Part shown: positions 40,714 to 49,073 of the stretch, in pieces
Layout of the letters: every line of letters starts with the position of its first letter
Numbering within the stretch: the stretch's first letter is position 1
Assembly: GCA_964581385.1 (NCBI GenBank)
Contig: CAZOOK010000023.1
Span: 37,539-101,538 of the forward strand
Reading direction: 5' to 3'
Length of the DNA: 64,000 bases
Source of the DNA: CAZOOK01 sp964581385
GTDB lineage: Bacteria > Pseudomonadota > Gammaproteobacteria > Nevskiales > Nevskiaceae
Position numbers and translations under genes: made by a program
The notes under the pieces: model-generated
The model's database searches: none
Told to the model about the DNA's origin: nothing
What the model saw: the letters and a program-made list of their open reading frames with translations, nothing else

Positions 40714-41139
40714 TCAAGTTTCCAGCTTCGCATCCAGCGTAATTTTCGCCTTGAAGAGCTTGGACACTGGGCAACCGGCCTTTGCTTTATTCGCCAACTC
40801 CGCGAACTTTGCTTGATCGATGCCGGCAATCTTCGCAGTCATTGTCAGCGCGCTGGAGGTGATCTCGAAGCCATCACCGATCTTATCCAGCGTGACTTCG
40901 GCATGGGTCTCGATTTTCTCCGGTTTGTGGCCCGCCTCGGTGAGCATCAGTGAGAACGCCATCGTGAAACAGCTGGCGTGCGCAGCGCCGATCAGCTCCT
41001 CCGGGTTTGTGCCCGGTCCGCTCTCGAAGCGTGACTTGAAGCCATAAGGCACTTCCTTGAGCGCACTGGTCTCGGTGGAGATTGTGCCGCCGCCATCCTT
41101 GATTCCGCCTTTCCAGACTGCCCAGGCTTTCTTTTTCAT
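40714..41139 (-). CDS. osmC: OsmC family peroxiredoxin
   Basis: A 141-residue OsmC/Ohr-fold protein that reduces organic or inorganic peroxides. Both catalytic cysteines are present, in AAHASCFTMAFS and KAGCPVSKLFKAKITLDAKL. The N-terminal KAWAVWKGGIKDGGGTIST matches the OsmC branch rather than Ohr. ATG at 41139 has AAAGGAG upstream on the coding strand. Confidence 0.92.
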   Translation of the reverse strand: MKKKAWAVWKGGIKDGGGTISTETSALKEVPYGFKSRFESGPGTNPEELIGAAHASCFTMAFSLMLTEAGHKPEKIETHAEVTLDKIGDGFEITSSALTMTAKIAGIDQAKFAELANKAKAGCPVSKLFKAKITLDAKLET

Positions 41140-41239
41140 TCCATTCTCCTTTCCATAAGTACCGTCAAACGCGAGCAAATTTCGCGCCCATACAGCAGAT
41201 CGTTTTCTTACAATGGATGTAACGCATGATCAATGCCGT

Positions 41240-42421
41240 CTAGACTTCAAAGCGATTTTCGAAGATTTCGCGGGTTCCCGTTGCACAGCGCGCGACTGCG
41301 CACGTAGAAAAGCCAATGACAAGCTGTTCTGCTTGAGGCGAAGCACCTGCCCAGCGATCGCCTATCACTCGATGCAGACTGCCGTCGCGCCACGCGGAAA
41401 AAACCAGTGGATTGATGTACGACTTGCGGCAGACCTGCGGCGTATTGCGCAGCTCCTCGGCGACGTGTTTCACGGCCGCAAGGATGCACCGGTTGAGGGC
41501 CTGTTCGCTCGGGAGTTCGGGCAGCGGCGTGCGCACCATCAGCGCCAGTGCTCGAAGCGTCGCACCCCAGGTGCAGAAATCCTTGGCGGTAAAATTGGCA
41601 CCCATCGTGGTGCGCAGGTAGTCGTTCACTTGTCCTGAAGAAATCGCGCGACGCCTGCCATCGTCGTCGATGTATTGAAAGAGCAGCTGGCCGGGTAATT
41701 CCTGGCAATTGCGAACGATGCGTGCAAGGCGTCGATCATCGATAGCGATTTCATTGCGGATGCCGCCCTTGCCGCGGAACTGGAACAGCGCACGGCCGTC
41801 GCGCACGAAGCGGACGTGGCGATTGCGTAGCGTAGTCAGGCCGAAGCTACCGTTCTCGCGGGTGTATTGCGTGTTGCCGACGCGCGCTCGTGTACTGTCG
41901 AGCAAGCTGACGACGACTGCCAGCACCTTCTTATATGGCAAACCTTTAAGGGCGAGATCGTTGCGCAGGCGCCGTCGCAGATTTCCGAGCGACTCGCCGA
42001 AATCCGCCATGCGTTCGAACTTAGCACCGTCACGCTGGCGGCGCCAATCCGCGTGGTAGCGGTATTGTTTGCGGCCGCGGGCATCGATGCCCGTCGCTTG
42101 CAAGTGACCGCGCGGATCGGTGCAGATCCATACGTCTCGGTAAGCCGGCGGAATCGCAAGCTTGCGGATGCGAGCGCTCTCATCTGGAGACAAGCTACGT
42201 CCGTGAGGATCGAGATACTCGAACTGCCTGCCGCGCCGCACGCGGCGGATGCCGGGTTCGTCGCTGAACACATAACGCAAACCAGCTCCCCCCGCCGCGA
42301 TTTTGGCTTCAACAGTCGCTGGCGGTTCCGCGGAGCCTCTGTTCGCACGGGTCGCACAAGGATGTGGTGTCGCGTTATATCCCGAATCTGCCGCAACGCC
42401 GTGTGTTGAACGGAAGCTCAC
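41240..42421 (-). CDS. DNA topoisomerase IB
   Basis: A 393-residue type IB topoisomerase of the bacterial/poxvirus-like group, which relaxes supercoils through a 3'-phosphotyrosine. The N-terminal domain has GLRYVFSDEPGIRRVRRG and YRDVWICTDPRGHLQATG. The catalytic domain has RVGNTQYTRENGSFGLTTL (first Arg), FRGKGGI, FTAKDFCTWGAT and the nucleophile tyrosine in CRKSYINP. The start is GTG at 42421. A 25-codon peptide gene ends three bases before it, which suggests coupled translation. Confidence 0.93.
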   Translation of the reverse strand: MSFRSTHGVAADSGYNATPHPCATRANRGSAEPPATVEAKIAAGGAGLRYVFSDEPGIRRVRRGRQFEYLDPHGRSLSPDESARIRKLAIPPAYRDVWICTDPRGHLQATGIDARGRKQYRYHADWRRQRDGAKFERMADFGESLGNLRRRLRNDLALKGLPYKKVLAVVVSLLDSTRARVGNTQYTRENGSFGLTTLRNRHVRFVRDGRALFQFRGKGGIRNEIAIDDRRLARIVRNCQELPGQLLFQYIDDDGRRRAISSGQVNDYLRTTMGANFTAKDFCTWGATLRALALMVRTPLPELPSEQALNRCILAAVKHVAEELRNTPQVCRKSYINPLVFSAWRDGSLHRVIGDRWAGASPQAEQLVIGFSTCAVARCATGTREIFENRFEV

Positions 42422-42424
42422 GTT

Positions 42425-42502
42425 TCAAATGACGTGAAACAGATACAGCACGATGATGAGCGGTATCGGTATGCCCAGCAACCACAATAAAATTCCTCGC
42501 AT
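42425..42502 (-). CDS. 25-residue membrane peptide upstream of topoisomerase IB
   Basis: A tiny gene: ATG at 42502, TGA at 42425-42427, preceded by AAGGA at good distance. The product MRGILLWLLGIPIPLIIVLY continues with five more residues and is a single hydrophobic helix with a central PIP kink. It ends three bases before the topoisomerase GTG. Similar one-helix peptides with a GIPIP motif are, as I recall, encoded in other Proteobacteria; no function is known to me. Confidence 0.7.
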   Translation of the reverse strand: MRGILLWLLGIPIPLIIVLYLFHVI

Positions 42503-42896
42503 ATCAATGTCCTTATTGTCGGGTCGGCATCAGTGCCTAGTTTCTATGAGTGCCGGAGAGTGCATTTGGTTCGAATACGCCTTGAGCTTGGTCTGACGGC
42601 GGCTGGAAAATATCCCTAAGCGAATGTGGTACACAAAACGAGGACTACCATTTGCTGATGAAGATTTGAATTTGCGCCTAGGAGCAAGGCGAGGTCGCCG
42701 AGCGTTGTAACAAGCAGACGTAATAGATATTGCCGATATCGCTTTCTAGGCAGCGGTTGGTAATTGGCGCATTTGCCCTCGCGTCACGTCAGTTTCACTA
42801 CTTCGAATTTCAGCGTGACTCATTTGACGAGCAAGAAAATCCAAGTTTCCGCGCAGCCGTTAGAATTGGCTTCCGCCATAGCCCTTTCTCCGCAAA
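42503..42896. other. Intergenic stretch between divergent genes
   Basis: About 390 bases between the small peptide gene and the M61 peptidase gene on the other strand. It is less GC-rich than its surroundings. Promoters for both sides must lie here. I see no RNA gene, repeat or supported ORF. Confidence 0.5.
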
Positions 42897-44678
42897 TTGG
42901 CCACCGTCCGCTACACCGTCTTCGCCGATCCCGCCGCGCATTGCTTCCGCATCGTCTGCGAGCTTGAATCCTGGGCGGGCGATCCGGTGTTCCGCCTGCC
43001 GAACTGGATCCGCGGCAGTTATCTTGTCCGCGATTTCGCCAAGCATGTCCTTACGATCACCGCGCGCGCGGGTGATGCAGACGCGGTCATCGAGCGCATC
43101 GACAAACGTTTGTTCCGCGTCAAGGCGCCGCCCGGGGCGCTGCGGCTGGAATGGCAGGTCTATGCCTACGATGCTTCGGTGCGTAAGGCGTATCTGGATC
43201 TGCGTCGCGGTTTCTTCAACGGTAGCTCGCTGTTCTATTGTCCCCAGGGTTTCGCGGATGCGCGCTTTGAAGTTGATCTACGTCGACCGGAGGCTTGGGG
43301 CTGCGCCGGCTGGCGTGTGGCAACGGCGCTAGCGCCGGTCAAGGTGGATGCCTACGGCTTTGGCGTCTATACCGCACAGGGCTATGAGGAGTTGATTGAC
43401 CACCCGGTCGAGATGGCGGCGTTCCAGCATGTCGATTTCGATGTTGATGGCATTCCGCATTCGATCGTGCTGTCCGGTCGCTGTGAAGTGGATGCAGCGC
43501 GACTGGCCACCGATATCGGCCGGATCTGTCACGCGCAACGCGAGCTGTTCCGACAGGAACCGAAGCTGGATCGCTATCTGTTCTTGACCCAGGTCACCGG
43601 CAATGGCTACGGCGGGCTCGAACATCGCGCGTCGGCCGCGCTGGTGGCGGCGCGCGACTCATTGCCGCGCCCCGGCGAAACCAAATTGCGCAAGGGTTAT
43701 CGCGGTTTTCTCGGCCTGGTCAGCCACGAGTACTTTCATTTGTGGAACGTCAAACGCATCACCGCGAAGGCGTTCGCGGATTCCGATCTGGCGACGGAAG
43801 CCTACACGCGCGATCTGTGGGCCTACGAAGGCGTGACTTCGTATTACGATGACCTCATGCTACTGCGCGCCGGCGTGCTCGATGCACCGGCTTACCTCGA
43901 TCTGCTTGCCGAAACCGCCACGCGTCTGCAACGCACGCCGGGTCGCAAGCTACAGTCGTTGGCGGAGTCGAGCTTCGAGGCCTGGATCAAGTTTTATCAA
44001 CCCGACGAAAACACGCCGAATCAGACCGTCAGTTACTACGTGAAAGGTGCGCTGGCGGCGCTGTGTCTCGACCTGCGTCTGCGCCGTGATTCGTCGGTGT
44101 CGCTGGATGACGTCATGCGCGCACTGTGGACGCGACACGGCGCCAGTGGCCAGCCAGTGCCGGAAGGCGGACTGGAAAATATCGCATCGGAATTGTCCGG
44201 ACTCGATCTACGTGCTTTCTTTGACATGCTGCTGCGCTCGACGCAGGAGCTGCCGCTCATGGAGTTGCTCGCCGACTTTGGCGTGCACGCCGTGCAGCGA
44301 CCGGCAGCTAACCCGGGCGATGAAGGCGGGCGCGCCGATACGAGGGCGCCGCCGCCGGTCAGTCTGGGTCTGCTGCCACGTCCGGGCGAAACGATTGTCG
44401 CGCACGTTCGCGCCGAATCGAGCGCCGCTCAGGCTGGATTGGCCGGCGGCGATCAAGTAATCGCGATTGATGGCCTGCGCGTCAGTGCCGGCAACTGGGC
44501 AAAGTTTCTGGAAACACTGGTGCCGGGACGTGAAGTGACCGTGCATTTTTTCCGTGGCGACGAACTGTTGACCGCGGCACTGACACCGGTCGTGGCACCG
44601 GCGGATACCTGGACCTTTACGCTGACGGAAACCGAAGGCGACGTGTTGGCGCGGCGGCGTGCATGGTTGGGTGACTAG
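42897..44678 (+). CDS. M61 family metallopeptidase with PDZ domain
   Basis: A 593-residue peptidase of the M61 (glycyl aminopeptidase) family. The N-terminal beta domain begins VRYTVFADPAAHCFRI with FRLPNWIRGSYLVRDFAKHV. The catalytic domain has the zinc motif HEYFHLWNVKRI near residue 280, with LWAYEGVTSYYDDLML supplying the downstream Glu. A C-terminal PDZ domain spans about residues 490-590 (AAQAGLAGGDQVIAIDGLRV). No signal peptide is visible. TTG at 42897 is the apparent start because the conserved N-terminus begins there, but a clear ribosome binding site is lacking. Confidence 0.87.
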   Translation: MATVRYTVFADPAAHCFRIVCELESWAGDPVFRLPNWIRGSYLVRDFAKHVLTITARAGDADAVIERIDKRLFRVKAPPGALRLEWQVYAYDASVRKAYLDLRRGFFNGSSLFYCPQGFADARFEVDLRRPEAWGCAGWRVATALAPVKVDAYGFGVYTAQGYEELIDHPVEMAAFQHVDFDVDGIPHSIVLSGRCEVDAARLATDIGRICHAQRELFRQEPKLDRYLFLTQVTGNGYGGLEHRASAALVAARDSLPRPGETKLRKGYRGFLGLVSHEYFHLWNVKRITAKAFADSDLATEAYTRDLWAYEGVTSYYDDLMLLRAGVLDAPAYLDLLAETATRLQRTPGRKLQSLAESSFEAWIKFYQPDENTPNQTVSYYVKGALAALCLDLRLRRDSSVSLDDVMRALWTRHGASGQPVPEGGLENIASELSGLDLRAFFDMLLRSTQELPLMELLADFGVHAVQRPAANPGDEGGRADTRAPPPVSLGLLPRPGETIVAHVRAESSAAQAGLAGGDQVIAIDGLRVSAGNWAKFLETLVPGREVTVHFFRGDELLTAALTPVVAPADTWTFTLTETEGDVLARRRAWLGD

Positions 44679-44694
44679 TTGAATATGGATATCC

Positions 44695-45360
44695 GTGATT
44701 GAACTGATCGCCAAGACAGTCGCGGCGTACCTGCTCGGCGGCGTGATGGGCGGGGACGTGATTGGGCGATTGACCGGCGGTATCGATCTGCGCAAGTCCG
44801 GTTCCGGCAACGTCGGCGCCACCAATGCGCTGCGCAGCAAAGGCAAGGTATTCGCGCTCGGTGTGTTGTTGATCGATATCGGCAAGGGTGTAGCTGCCGC
44901 GCTTCTGATTCCGATGTTGCCGTGGCCGTCGACACAGGCCGACGTGATCTCGCCAGACGTGTCGGGTTTCGCGTGCGGCTTCGCCGCGGCGCTGGGGCAT
45001 TGCTATCCGCTGTTCGCCGGCTTCAAGGGCGGCAAGGGGGTGTCGACGCTGACGGGCGTATTCGGCGCATTGCTGCCGGCCGCGTTGCCATGGATGTTCG
45101 CTGGTTTCGTGCTGGTACTGATGCTGACGGGTTACGTGAGCCTGTCATCGCTAACAGGTGCGGTGGCGGCGACGTTTTGGGTGACCTGTGTGAGTCCTTT
45201 CGGCGCGTGGTCCGCTGCGGGTGCTTTCAGCACTGCGATGCTGCTGTTGATCGTATTCAAGCATCGGCAGAATCTTCGGCGCGTGGTTGCCGGAAGCGAA
45301 GGCCGGTTCGAGCGCGCGCGCGTGCTCGGCAAGTGGATCGATCAATGGCGCGTACGCTAG
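44695..45360 (+). CDS. plsY: Glycerol-3-phosphate acyltransferase PlsY
   Basis: A 221-residue membrane enzyme that transfers an acyl group from acyl phosphate to glycerol 3-phosphate, the first step of phospholipid synthesis. Conserved loops are DLRKSGSGNVGATNALR, GHCYPLFAGFKGGKGVSTLTG and, near the C-terminus, the polar HRQNLRR. About five membrane segments. The start is GTG at 44695. It overlaps birA by 16 bases. Confidence 0.94.
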   Translation: MIELIAKTVAAYLLGGVMGGDVIGRLTGGIDLRKSGSGNVGATNALRSKGKVFALGVLLIDIGKGVAAALLIPMLPWPSTQADVISPDVSGFACGFAAALGHCYPLFAGFKGGKGVSTLTGVFGALLPAALPWMFAGFVLVLMLTGYVSLSSLTGAVAATFWVTCVSPFGAWSAAGAFSTAMLLLIVFKHRQNLRRVVAGSEGRFERARVLGKWIDQWRVR

Positions 45361-46343
45361 GCGAAGCGGAAGTGCTGCATCTGATCGATGCGCTCGCCGC
45401 AGGCGAGTGGCAGTCCGGGGAGGCATTGGCAGCGCAGGCGGGTATCACGCGTGCCGCGCTGGCCAAGCGCGTCGAACATCTGCGCGAGTGGGGAATGGTG
45501 GTGGAGACGCAACCGGGCCTCGGCTATCGCTTGCAGCGTCCGCTCGATCGGCTTGACGTGGCGCAGCTGCGCGGGATGCTGGCGCCAGCGACGCGCGAGT
45601 GCATGCGCGCACTCGATGTGCTGGTGCGCACGGATTCGACCAATCAACGCCTGCTCGATGCCGATCCGGCCAGCGATCCGCAGGCGCTGTTCGCGGAATT
45701 GCAAACCTCCGGACGTGGTCGGCGCGGGCGCGTTTGGCGTTCGCCGTTCGGCGCCAACCTCTATTTTTCGCTAGCGTGGACGTTTCCGGCGTGGCCTCCG
45801 CAGCTCGGTACGGCGTCGCTTGCGGTCGGCATTGTCTGTGCGAAGGTGCTGCGCGCGCTCGGCGTCGGCGCGGTGATGTTGAAATGGCCGAACGATCTGC
45901 GCGTCGGCGATGCCAAGCTCGGCGGCATACTGATCGAACAACGTGGCGAGGCGGGCGGCACTTGCCGCCTGGTGATCGGCATCGGTATCAATGTCGCGAT
46001 GACGTCGGAACAGGCCGGCGTTCTGGATCAGGCCTGGACTTCGGTCCACCGGGAAATGGTTCGCGTCGGATGCGTGCCGGTTTCGCGCAACGCGCTGGCT
46101 GCGGCGCTGCTCGATGCGCTGGTAGCAATGCTGGTGCGGTTTGAGCATGAGGGGTTTGCGCCATTCGTGGCCGATTGGCCCGGCTTCGACGCAACCATGA
46201 ACCGGCCGGTGCGCATGCTTGGTATCGAACCGTCGCTCGAAGGCATTGCGCGTGGCATCGATGCCAGCGGCGCGCTGATCGTCGAAGCCGACGGGCAGCG
46301 TCATCATCTACACGCTGGTGAAGTCAGCCTGAGACTATCCTAG
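45345..46343 (+). CDS. birA: Bifunctional biotin ligase/repressor BirA
   Basis: A 332-residue protein. The N-terminal winged helix (LAAGEWQSGEALAAQAGITRAALAKRV, in parts) binds the biotin operator. The ligase domain has ELQTSGRGRRGRVWRSPF, the biotin-binding KWPNDLRVG, GGILIEQ and IGIGINVAM. A C-terminal SH3-like domain ends HLHAGEVSLRLS. It biotinylates carboxylases, which would include the pyruvate carboxylase encoded at 60.4 kb. The TAG stop codon lies inside the left end of the inverted-repeat element that follows, so the element defines the exact C-terminus. Confidence 0.94.
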   Translation: MARTLGEAEVLHLIDALAAGEWQSGEALAAQAGITRAALAKRVEHLREWGMVVETQPGLGYRLQRPLDRLDVAQLRGMLAPATRECMRALDVLVRTDSTNQRLLDADPASDPQALFAELQTSGRGRRGRVWRSPFGANLYFSLAWTFPAWPPQLGTASLAVGIVCAKVLRALGVGAVMLKWPNDLRVGDAKLGGILIEQRGEAGGTCRLVIGIGINVAMTSEQAGVLDQAWTSVHREMVRVGCVPVSRNALAAALLDALVAMLVRFEHEGFAPFVADWPGFDATMNRPVRMLGIEPSLEGIARGIDASGALIVEADGQRHHLHAGEVSLRLS

Positions 46344-46578
46344 AAACGGCAGTTGGTCGTGAAAGCGGCTCTTTTGAGAAATGACAATGAGCAAATTACT
46401 TGACCAGTGCTTCACCAAAAGGTGGGAGGCCGCTTTCGCTGATCGATTTTCGACGGCCCTCGCGGGTCTTGCCTGGGCTTCACTCAACCCATGGAACCAC
46501 CGTGGGCTTCGCTCCAGGCCAGACAATCCCTCGCTGCGGCCTCGCCGAGAATCGATCCCCAACTGCCGTTTCTAGGAT
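46337..46578. mobile_element. MITE-like element with 20-bp perfect inverted ends
   Basis: Left end ATCCTAGAAACGGCAGTTGG at 46337-46356 and its exact complement at 46559-46578 bound a 242-base unit. A second inverted pair, GAAAGCGGC (46361-46369) and GCCGCTTTC (46429-46437), lies inside. No transposase is encoded; an internal 64-codon frame has no support. Clear target duplications are not visible. The element fills the birA-coaX gap and leaves only 16 bases before the coaX start. The layout fits a miniature inverted-repeat element moved by a transposase encoded elsewhere. Confidence 0.75.
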
Positions 46579-46594
46579 TATTGGAGTCCGGACA

Positions 46595-47329
46595 GTGAGC
46601 ATTTTGCTGCTGGACGTCGGCAACAGCCGGCTCAAGTGGGCCTTGGCCAATGGCGGCGGCTTCGGCGCCGGCGGTGCCGCCGAGCATGATGGTAGTCCCG
46701 CCGCGCTTATCGCTCACATCCCCGTAACAGCGCTGACGGCGGCATGGGCTGCGAACGTCACCGGCGACGGGCTTGGGGCTGCGCTCGCGGCTGAAGTGCA
46801 GTCCCGTTTCGGGGTGCCGCTGCATTTCGCGCAGGTTCAGCAAGAACGTCATGGACTGCGCATCGCCTATGCCGATCCGTCACGACTGGGCGTAGACCGC
46901 TGGCTGGCGATGCTGGCGTTGCGGCGCGAACAGCAAGGGCCCTTCGTCGTCGCCAGCGCGGGCACCGCGCTGACCTTCGACGCGGTGGACGGGACGGGTC
47001 AGCATCTTGGTGGCGTCATAGCGCCCGGGCTTCTGACCGCGCAACGCGCGGTGCTCGGGGCGACGCGGTTTGCAGCGAATGGGCCTGATGCCATCTATGA
47101 TTCGGGACTGGGCACCAACACTGACGCCTGTGTGCGGCAAGGGGCGTTCCACGCCTGTGTCGGGCTTCTCGAACGCTTGGCTGAATGCTATGCACCGACT
47201 GGCGCGCGACGAGTACTGATCGGCGGCGATGCCACCGTCCTCGTGTCCGAACTCAAAGGAAACTGGGTGCAGCGCCCGGAACTGATTATGGATGGGCTGT
47301 TGGTACTAGCCAACAGCGAAGCAGACTAG
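46595..47329 (+). CDS. coaX: Type III pantothenate kinase
   Basis: A 244-residue enzyme that phosphorylates pantothenate in the first step of coenzyme A synthesis. The ASKHA-fold motifs are the phosphate loop LLLDVGNSRLKWAL at the N-terminus, then DRWLAMLALRR, VASAGTALTFDAVDGTG, GGVIAPGL and the C-terminal RRVLIGGDA. GTG at 46595 follows TTGGAG. birA next to coaX is a usual gammaproteobacterial order, here interrupted by the inverted-repeat element. It overlaps the LuxR-type gene on the other strand by 4 bases. Confidence 0.94.
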   Translation: MSILLLDVGNSRLKWALANGGGFGAGGAAEHDGSPAALIAHIPVTALTAAWAANVTGDGLGAALAAEVQSRFGVPLHFAQVQQERHGLRIAYADPSRLGVDRWLAMLALRREQQGPFVVASAGTALTFDAVDGTGQHLGGVIAPGLLTAQRAVLGATRFAANGPDAIYDSGLGTNTDACVRQGAFHACVGLLERLAECYAPTGARRVLIGGDATVLVSELKGNWVQRPELIMDGLLVLANSEAD

Positions 47330-48039
47330 GCTGCTTTCAGCGTCAGCTTGACCAGCTCGGCGACGTTGCGAGCTCCGAGTTTGTGCATCACCCGCGAGCG
47401 ATGCAGTTCCACGGTTTTAATGCTGATCCCGAGAATGTCGGCAATCGTCTTGTTGAGCTTGCCATCCACGACGAGATGGAGAACTTCGCGCTCACGAGGC
47501 GTGAGGTTTTCCAAGTGCGCGATACGAGCATTCTCGGTGTGCGGCTGGATAGTCGCGGGTGCGGTGATTGCCGCGAGCTGTTCCATCATCGACGTAACGT
47601 CATGCGCCATCAGCAGCAGGCCATTCCGAACCACGGGGCCGCGAACGAAACGATAGGAGATCAGATGCCAGCGGTCCCGGGTGTCGCGAAAAATTTTCGC
47701 ATCCGTGGGCGTATGAACGCGTAAATCTTTCAGGCCAGAAGAACTCAGTATCGACGCCAAACCAGGAGAGTTCGAGAATAACGCATCGAAATCCGGCAGG
47801 GCCAGAATGGGATGAAATTGCGAAAAGGCGTCGTGGAAGAAGCTGTTGGCTTCCACCAGCATGCCCGCTGTCTCGCAGTCGAACAACGCCGCTGGGTGAG
47901 GCAGCATCTCCAGCAAGTGCCGGCGGCTGGCGACTGCTTGCAGTGTGTTTTCCGGAATCCCCGAAAAAACAGATCGCCGACGATTGCTCAGCCGGGACGA
48001 TGGCGCCGGACTTAGACCACGTGACATTTCGCCGCTCAT
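47326..48039 (-). CDS. LuxR-family transcription regulator with PAS-like sensor part
   Basis: A 237-residue regulator. The C-terminal helix-turn-helix is complete (LENLTPREREVLHLVVDGKL, IADILGISIKTVELHRSRVM, KLGARNVAELVKL). The N-terminal half has a PAS-like pattern (LLEMLPHPAALFDCETAGMLVEANSFF, then RWHLISYRFVRG). No phosphoacceptor receiver domain is visible. It diverges from the Tad pilus genes across a 582-base gap, so control of those genes is a reasonable guess from position alone. Confidence 0.8.
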   Translation of the reverse strand: MSGEMSRGLSPAPSSRLSNRRRSVFSGIPENTLQAVASRRHLLEMLPHPAALFDCETAGMLVEANSFFHDAFSQFHPILALPDFDALFSNSPGLASILSSSGLKDLRVHTPTDAKIFRDTRDRWHLISYRFVRGPVVRNGLLLMAHDVTSMMEQLAAITAPATIQPHTENARIAHLENLTPREREVLHLVVDGKLNKTIADILGISIKTVELHRSRVMHKLGARNVAELVKLTLKAA

Positions 48040-48621
48040 GCGCTTAGGGGCCTCCCCCGATCAATGCGCCCTAGTTGTTATATATCGTCTTCCTTGAGGA
48101 AAACTTTAGTTAATCTTACCCACGTTAATCTCACCCGCGATCAATGGTATGGGCGTTAAGCGGGACTATCAATGTGGCCAAAGGTCTAATCCGCAATCGG
48201 TTGGATTTCAATAAATAATTCAAAAAATTTGATGACGCCGGAAATCGGCCATCCAATGCATTCGTTTAATTTTTACAACGCCATGAATAAAAAGCAGTTC
48301 GTTTGGATCCATGACCTCGCTTCCAGTGCACTCGCCGCATTGCGAAAAACGTGAAGACTAGATGCGTATGGCCAACCAGAAGTCCGATTGTCGCCCCATT
48401 TATTGCAACAGATTCATTCTCTTGTACCGTACTTGGATATTGAGGATCCCCGCCATGACCGAATCTGAAGCCGCGCCGAAAAACGCCCAAATTTCAAATA
48501 AATTCATGACGCTAATAAGTTTCGGGAAAACCCTAGCTATCAGTGTATTTATGAATACATGACAATCGGTGTAAGCAATCCGATCAGCGGGTTGTTGTCC
48601 TGGTTTTGAGGAGGCTATTAC
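48040..48621. other. Long AT-rich region between the LuxR gene and the Tad locus
   Basis: About 580 bases, clearly richer in A and T than its surroundings, between divergent genes. It should hold the promoter of the pilus operon and that of the regulator. A 66-codon frame at 48362 has no ribosome binding site or family and is not called. No standard -24/-12 promoter or RNA gene was recognised. Confidence 0.5.
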
Positions 48622-48894
48622 ATGTCGAGTGTACAAATTAAGAAACAGAAGGGTCAGGGGATGGTGGAGTACATCGTGATTGTCGCCATGATTGCACTGG
48701 CGGCGATCGGCGCCTATTCCTACTTTGGCGATACTGTCCGCGCCCAGACGGGCCAGATGGCTAATGAGGTTGCGGGTCAGACGACTAACGTTGCGGGTAC
48801 CACTGCTGCGACTGCGGCAGCGGCAAGCGCTGCAACTGAAGCGGCGGCCAAACCGAACTTGTCGAACTACAACGCGCGCGATACCAACCGGTAA
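48622..48894 (+). CDS. Flp-type (class IVb) prepilin
   Basis: A 90-residue pilin. The short leader ends KKQKG and the mature N-terminus is QGMVEYIVIVAMIALAAIGA, with the Glu-Tyr pair at +5/+6 that marks Flp prepilins. After the hydrophobic helix comes a Thr/Ala/Gln-rich tail (ANEVAGQTTNVAG, then ATAAAASAATEAAAK), longer than in most Flp pilins. GAGGAGG seven bases before ATG is the strongest ribosome binding site in the locus, as expected for a major subunit. First gene of the Tad cluster. Confidence 0.85.
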   Translation: MSSVQIKKQKGQGMVEYIVIVAMIALAAIGAYSYFGDTVRAQTGQMANEVAGQTTNVAGTTAATAAAASAATEAAAKPNLSNYNARDTNR

Positions 48895-49073
48895 GCGAGT
48901 GGCTTTCTGCATCGGCCCATCGGCTCTTGTACGCCGATGGGCCGATGAGTCGAAGGTTTTGGATTGGAGGAACACGCCGCTCCGGAAGGGATTTTTCAAA
49001 GAGCCTTCTTAGAATTATCAAAGCTCTCCGGGCGTGCGAAGTCGGTACTTCAGTTGCCGACTAGGGGGAGTTG

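Noticed and set aside
46381..46575. A 64-codon frame inside the inverted-repeat element
   Set aside because: No family and no ribosome binding site of note; it overlaps the inverted ends, so it is best seen as part of a noncoding element.
48362..48562. A 66-codon frame upstream of the Tad locus
   Set aside because: No ribosome binding site, no membrane or domain pattern, and it lies in an AT-rich regulatory gap.
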